The notes beneath the pieces were generated by a model, which saw only the letters and a list, made by a program, of their open reading frames with translations, was not told the DNA's origin and ran no database searches. A stretch of 7,945 bases of DNA from Gammaproteobacteria bacterium (GTDB taxonomy: Bacteria; Pseudomonadota; Gammaproteobacteria; Pseudomonadales; Halomonadaceae). The position numbers were made by a program, and so were the translations under genes. This document shows, piece by piece, positions 6,568 to 7,945 of the stretch. The stretch is from NCBI GenBank assembly GCA_023485185.1, contig JAMCZP010000300.1:1-7945 (forward strand), written 5' to 3'. Each line of letters starts with the position of its first letter. Within the stretch, counting starts at the first letter, position 1.

Positions 6568-6593
6568 CGCTGGGCGTTCGATATAGATTTTTC

Positions 6594-6621
6594 GATGGCT
6601 ACTTATAGATGGCCACTTATA
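6594..6621 (+). repeat. 14-bp tandem repeat in the lldD leader
   Basis: GATGGCTACTTATA (6594-6607) is followed directly by GATGGCCACTTATA (6608-6621), two abutting copies with one difference. It lies between O2 and the lldD SD and would be in the 5' untranslated RNA for either candidate promoter. It could be a slippage duplication or a repeated binding site. Confidence 0.8.
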
Positions 6622-6657
6622 AATAGTAACTAGCGCCTCCATTGCATAGGGCTCGTC

Positions 6658-7833
6658 ATGATCATTTCAGCATCTACCGACTACCGCAAAGCTGCCAAAC
6701 GCCGTATACCTCCCTTTCTTTTTCACTATGCTGACGGTGGGTCTTACGCGGAGCATACCTTGCGGCGTAACGTCGAAGATCTTGCCGGAGTCGCGCTGCG
6801 TCAGCGCGTGCTGAAAGACATGTCGTCGCTATCATTAGAAACTGAGCTGTTTGGTGAAAAGCTTGCCATGCCTGTCGCCTTAGCTCCGGTGGGGTTGGCG
6901 GGGATGTATGCAAGGCGCGGTGAAGTACAGGCTGCGCGTGCGGCAACGGAAAAGGGTATACCTTTTACGCTGTCTACGGTATCGGTGTGCCCGATCGCCG
7001 AAGTGGCCGCTGCCGTGGATCGCCCTATCTGGTTTCAGCTATATGTACTGAAAGACCGTGGCTTTATGAAGCATGTGCTTGAGCGGGCAAAAGAGGCGGG
7101 GGTAAAAACACTCATTTTTACCGTCGACATGCCGGTGCCCGGTGCCCGTTACCGAGATGCTCACTCCGGGATGAGTGGTAAGAATGGACCTATGAAACGT
7201 ATGCTTCAGGCTGCTATGCATCCTCTTTGGGCTTGGGATGTAGGTGTGCATGGCCGCCCTCATGATTTGGGTAACGTATCCGATTATCGCGGTAAGCCAA
7301 CGGAGCTTGAGGACTATATTGCTTGGCTTGGCGATAACTTTGATCCGTCGATCTCTTGGAAAGACCTGGAGTGGATTCGTGAGCAGTGGGATGGCCCGAT
7401 GATCATCAAGGGTATACTCGATCCTGAAGATGCCCGTGATGCGGTGCGCTTTGGTGCGGATGGAATCGTGGTATCTAACCATGGTGGTCGCCAGCTCGAT
7501 GGTGTCCTGTCTAGCGCTCGTGCTTTGCCTGCTATCGCTGATGCGGTTAAAGGTGATTTGGCTATTCTGGCCGACTCCGGTATTCGCAGCGGCCTGGATG
7601 TTGTGCGAATGATTGCAATGGGCGCCGATACCGTACTGATCGGGCGTGCCTTCATCTATGCACTGGCCACTGCTGGTGAGGCGGGCGTTTCCAATATGCT
7701 CAATCTCTTTGAAAAGGAAATGCGCGTTGCGATGACCCTCACAGGGGCGCGAAGCATCGCTGAGCTTGGATTAGATTCGCTGGTGCCGGATTCGATTCAT
7801 GGTCTAAAGAGTGGCATTGGTAGCTCAATTTAA
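6658..7833 (+). CDS. lldD: FMN-dependent L-lactate dehydrogenase (quinone-linked)
   Basis: A 391-residue enzyme that oxidises L-lactate to pyruvate at the inner membrane and passes electrons to the quinone pool, allowing growth on L-lactate. It belongs to the alpha-hydroxyacid oxidase TIM-barrel family. The sequence is collinear with E. coli LldD (from memory, 396 aa), with the same residue numbers: Y24, S106, Q127, Y129, T155, R164, K251 (IIKG), catalytic H275 and R278 ([10 protein letters not shown]). The flavin-phosphate region [16 protein letters not shown] and [11 protein letters not shown] is intact. Only the C-terminal tail is shorter and diverged. AGGG (6648-6651) is 6 nt before the ATG. 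The gene is divergent from lldR, with two LldR-type operators between, so lactate-inducible expression is expected. No permease gene (lldP) is next to it in the window, unlike the E. coli lldPRD operon. Confidence 0.97.
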   Translation: MIISASTDYRKAAKRRIPPFLFHYADGGSYAEHTLRRNVEDLAGVALRQRVLKDMSSLSLETELFGEKLAMPVALAPVGLAGMYARRGEVQAARAATEKGIPFTLSTVSVCPIAEVAAAVDRPIWFQLYVLKDRGFMKHVLERAKEAGVKTLIFTVDMPVPGARYRDAHSGMSGKNGPMKRMLQAAMHPLWAWDVGVHGRPHDLGNVSDYRGKPTELEDYIAWLGDNFDPSISWKDLEWIREQWDGPMIIKGILDPEDARDAVRFGADGIVVSNHGGRQLDGVLSSARALPAIADAVKGDLAILADSGIRSGLDVVRMIAMGADTVLIGRAFIYALATAGEAGVSNMLNLFEKEMRVAMTLTGARSIAELGLDSLVPDSIHGLKSGIGSSI

Positions 7834-7945
7834 ATCTATGTCAAAAAGCACTTGCCAACCCGGCCCTGAATCCGTAAAGTACGCATCCGCTGCCGGGGAC
7901 GCCAAGCGTTACCAGCGGTGAAAGAGGTTGAAAACCTCTGGTTTG
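7834..7945. other. Structured non-coding segment after lldD, candidate dispersed repeat
   Basis: No start-to-stop gene is visible in these 112 bp. The segment is rich in complementary pairs: CCCGGC (7859-7864) with GCCGGG (7892-7897), CCGCTG (7887-7892) with CAGCGG (7913-7918), and the hairpin at 7923-7939. On the minus strand one frame reads from the right edge as KPEVFNLFHRW to a TAA at 7909-7911 and then stays open from 7908 to a TGA inside the end of lldD. The other two minus frames are also open for over 30 codons. It could be a mobile or REP-like intergenic repeat, or the end of a minus-strand gene entering from the right. I cannot decide. Confidence 0.35.
7923..7945 (+). terminator. 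Hairpin at right edge, possible terminator
   Basis: AGAGGTT-GAA-AACCTCT (7923-7939) is a perfect 7-bp stem with a 3-nt loop. An alternative, mutually exclusive hairpin AAACC-TCT-GGTTT (7932-7944) uses its right arm. The window ends before any T run can be judged, so termination of lldD here is only possible. Confidence 0.3.

Noticed and set aside
7039..7655. Long minus-strand open frames opposite lldD
   Set aside because: lldD is collinear with a known enzyme over its full length. The antisense frames show no domain and low-complexity composition.

Overview
The window looks like a chromosomal segment of a moderate-GC gammaproteobacterium, most likely Halomonadaceae or a close relative. This rests on the protein families and overall style of the genes; no rRNA or other phylogenetic marker is present, so it is an inference. 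There is no CRISPR array, insertion sequence, tRNA or phage gene. Seven protein genes account for nearly all of the sequence.

Left part (1-2323, + strand): the 3' two thirds of a sodium-coupled NSS/SNF-family transporter, then a gamma-carbonic-anhydrase-like hexapeptide protein (YrdA type), then a DUF457/YdjM-type multipass membrane protein. An imperfect terminator hairpin separates the second and third genes. The third has its own leader carrying a perfect CTGT-N8-ACAG LexA (SOS) box. Its 3' end overlaps the convergent dctD by 25 bp.

Middle part (2299-6333, - strand): a tightly coupled three-gene operon, transcribed lldR -> dctB -> dctD. lldR encodes a GntR/FCD repressor, dctB a membrane sensor kinase and dctD a sigma-54 response regulator. 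lldR and dctB overlap by ATGA, and dctB and dctD overlap by 8 nt.

Right part (6334-7945): a 324-bp divergent control region, then lldD (FMN-dependent L-lactate dehydrogenase, + strand), then 112 bp of structured non-coding DNA. The control region holds two perfect GntR-type palindromes, ATTGGT-N3-ACCAAT, centred 189 bp apart (18 helical turns at 10.5 bp). One sits on a good sigma-70 promoter for lldR and the other lies in the lldD leader. This recalls the two-operator arrangement of the E. coli lld operon.

Working model: LldR senses L-lactate and represses both its own operon and lldD, possibly by looping. Because dctB-dctD share the lldR transcript, lactate would also raise the level of a DctB/DctD-type system that normally activates sigma-54 promoters of organic-acid transporters. 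No lactate permease and no convincing sigma-54 promoter lie in the window, so the target of DctD is elsewhere. The lactate locus with an embedded two-component system, and the LexA box in front of the DUF457 gene, are the observations most worth following. I see no wholly new type of system.
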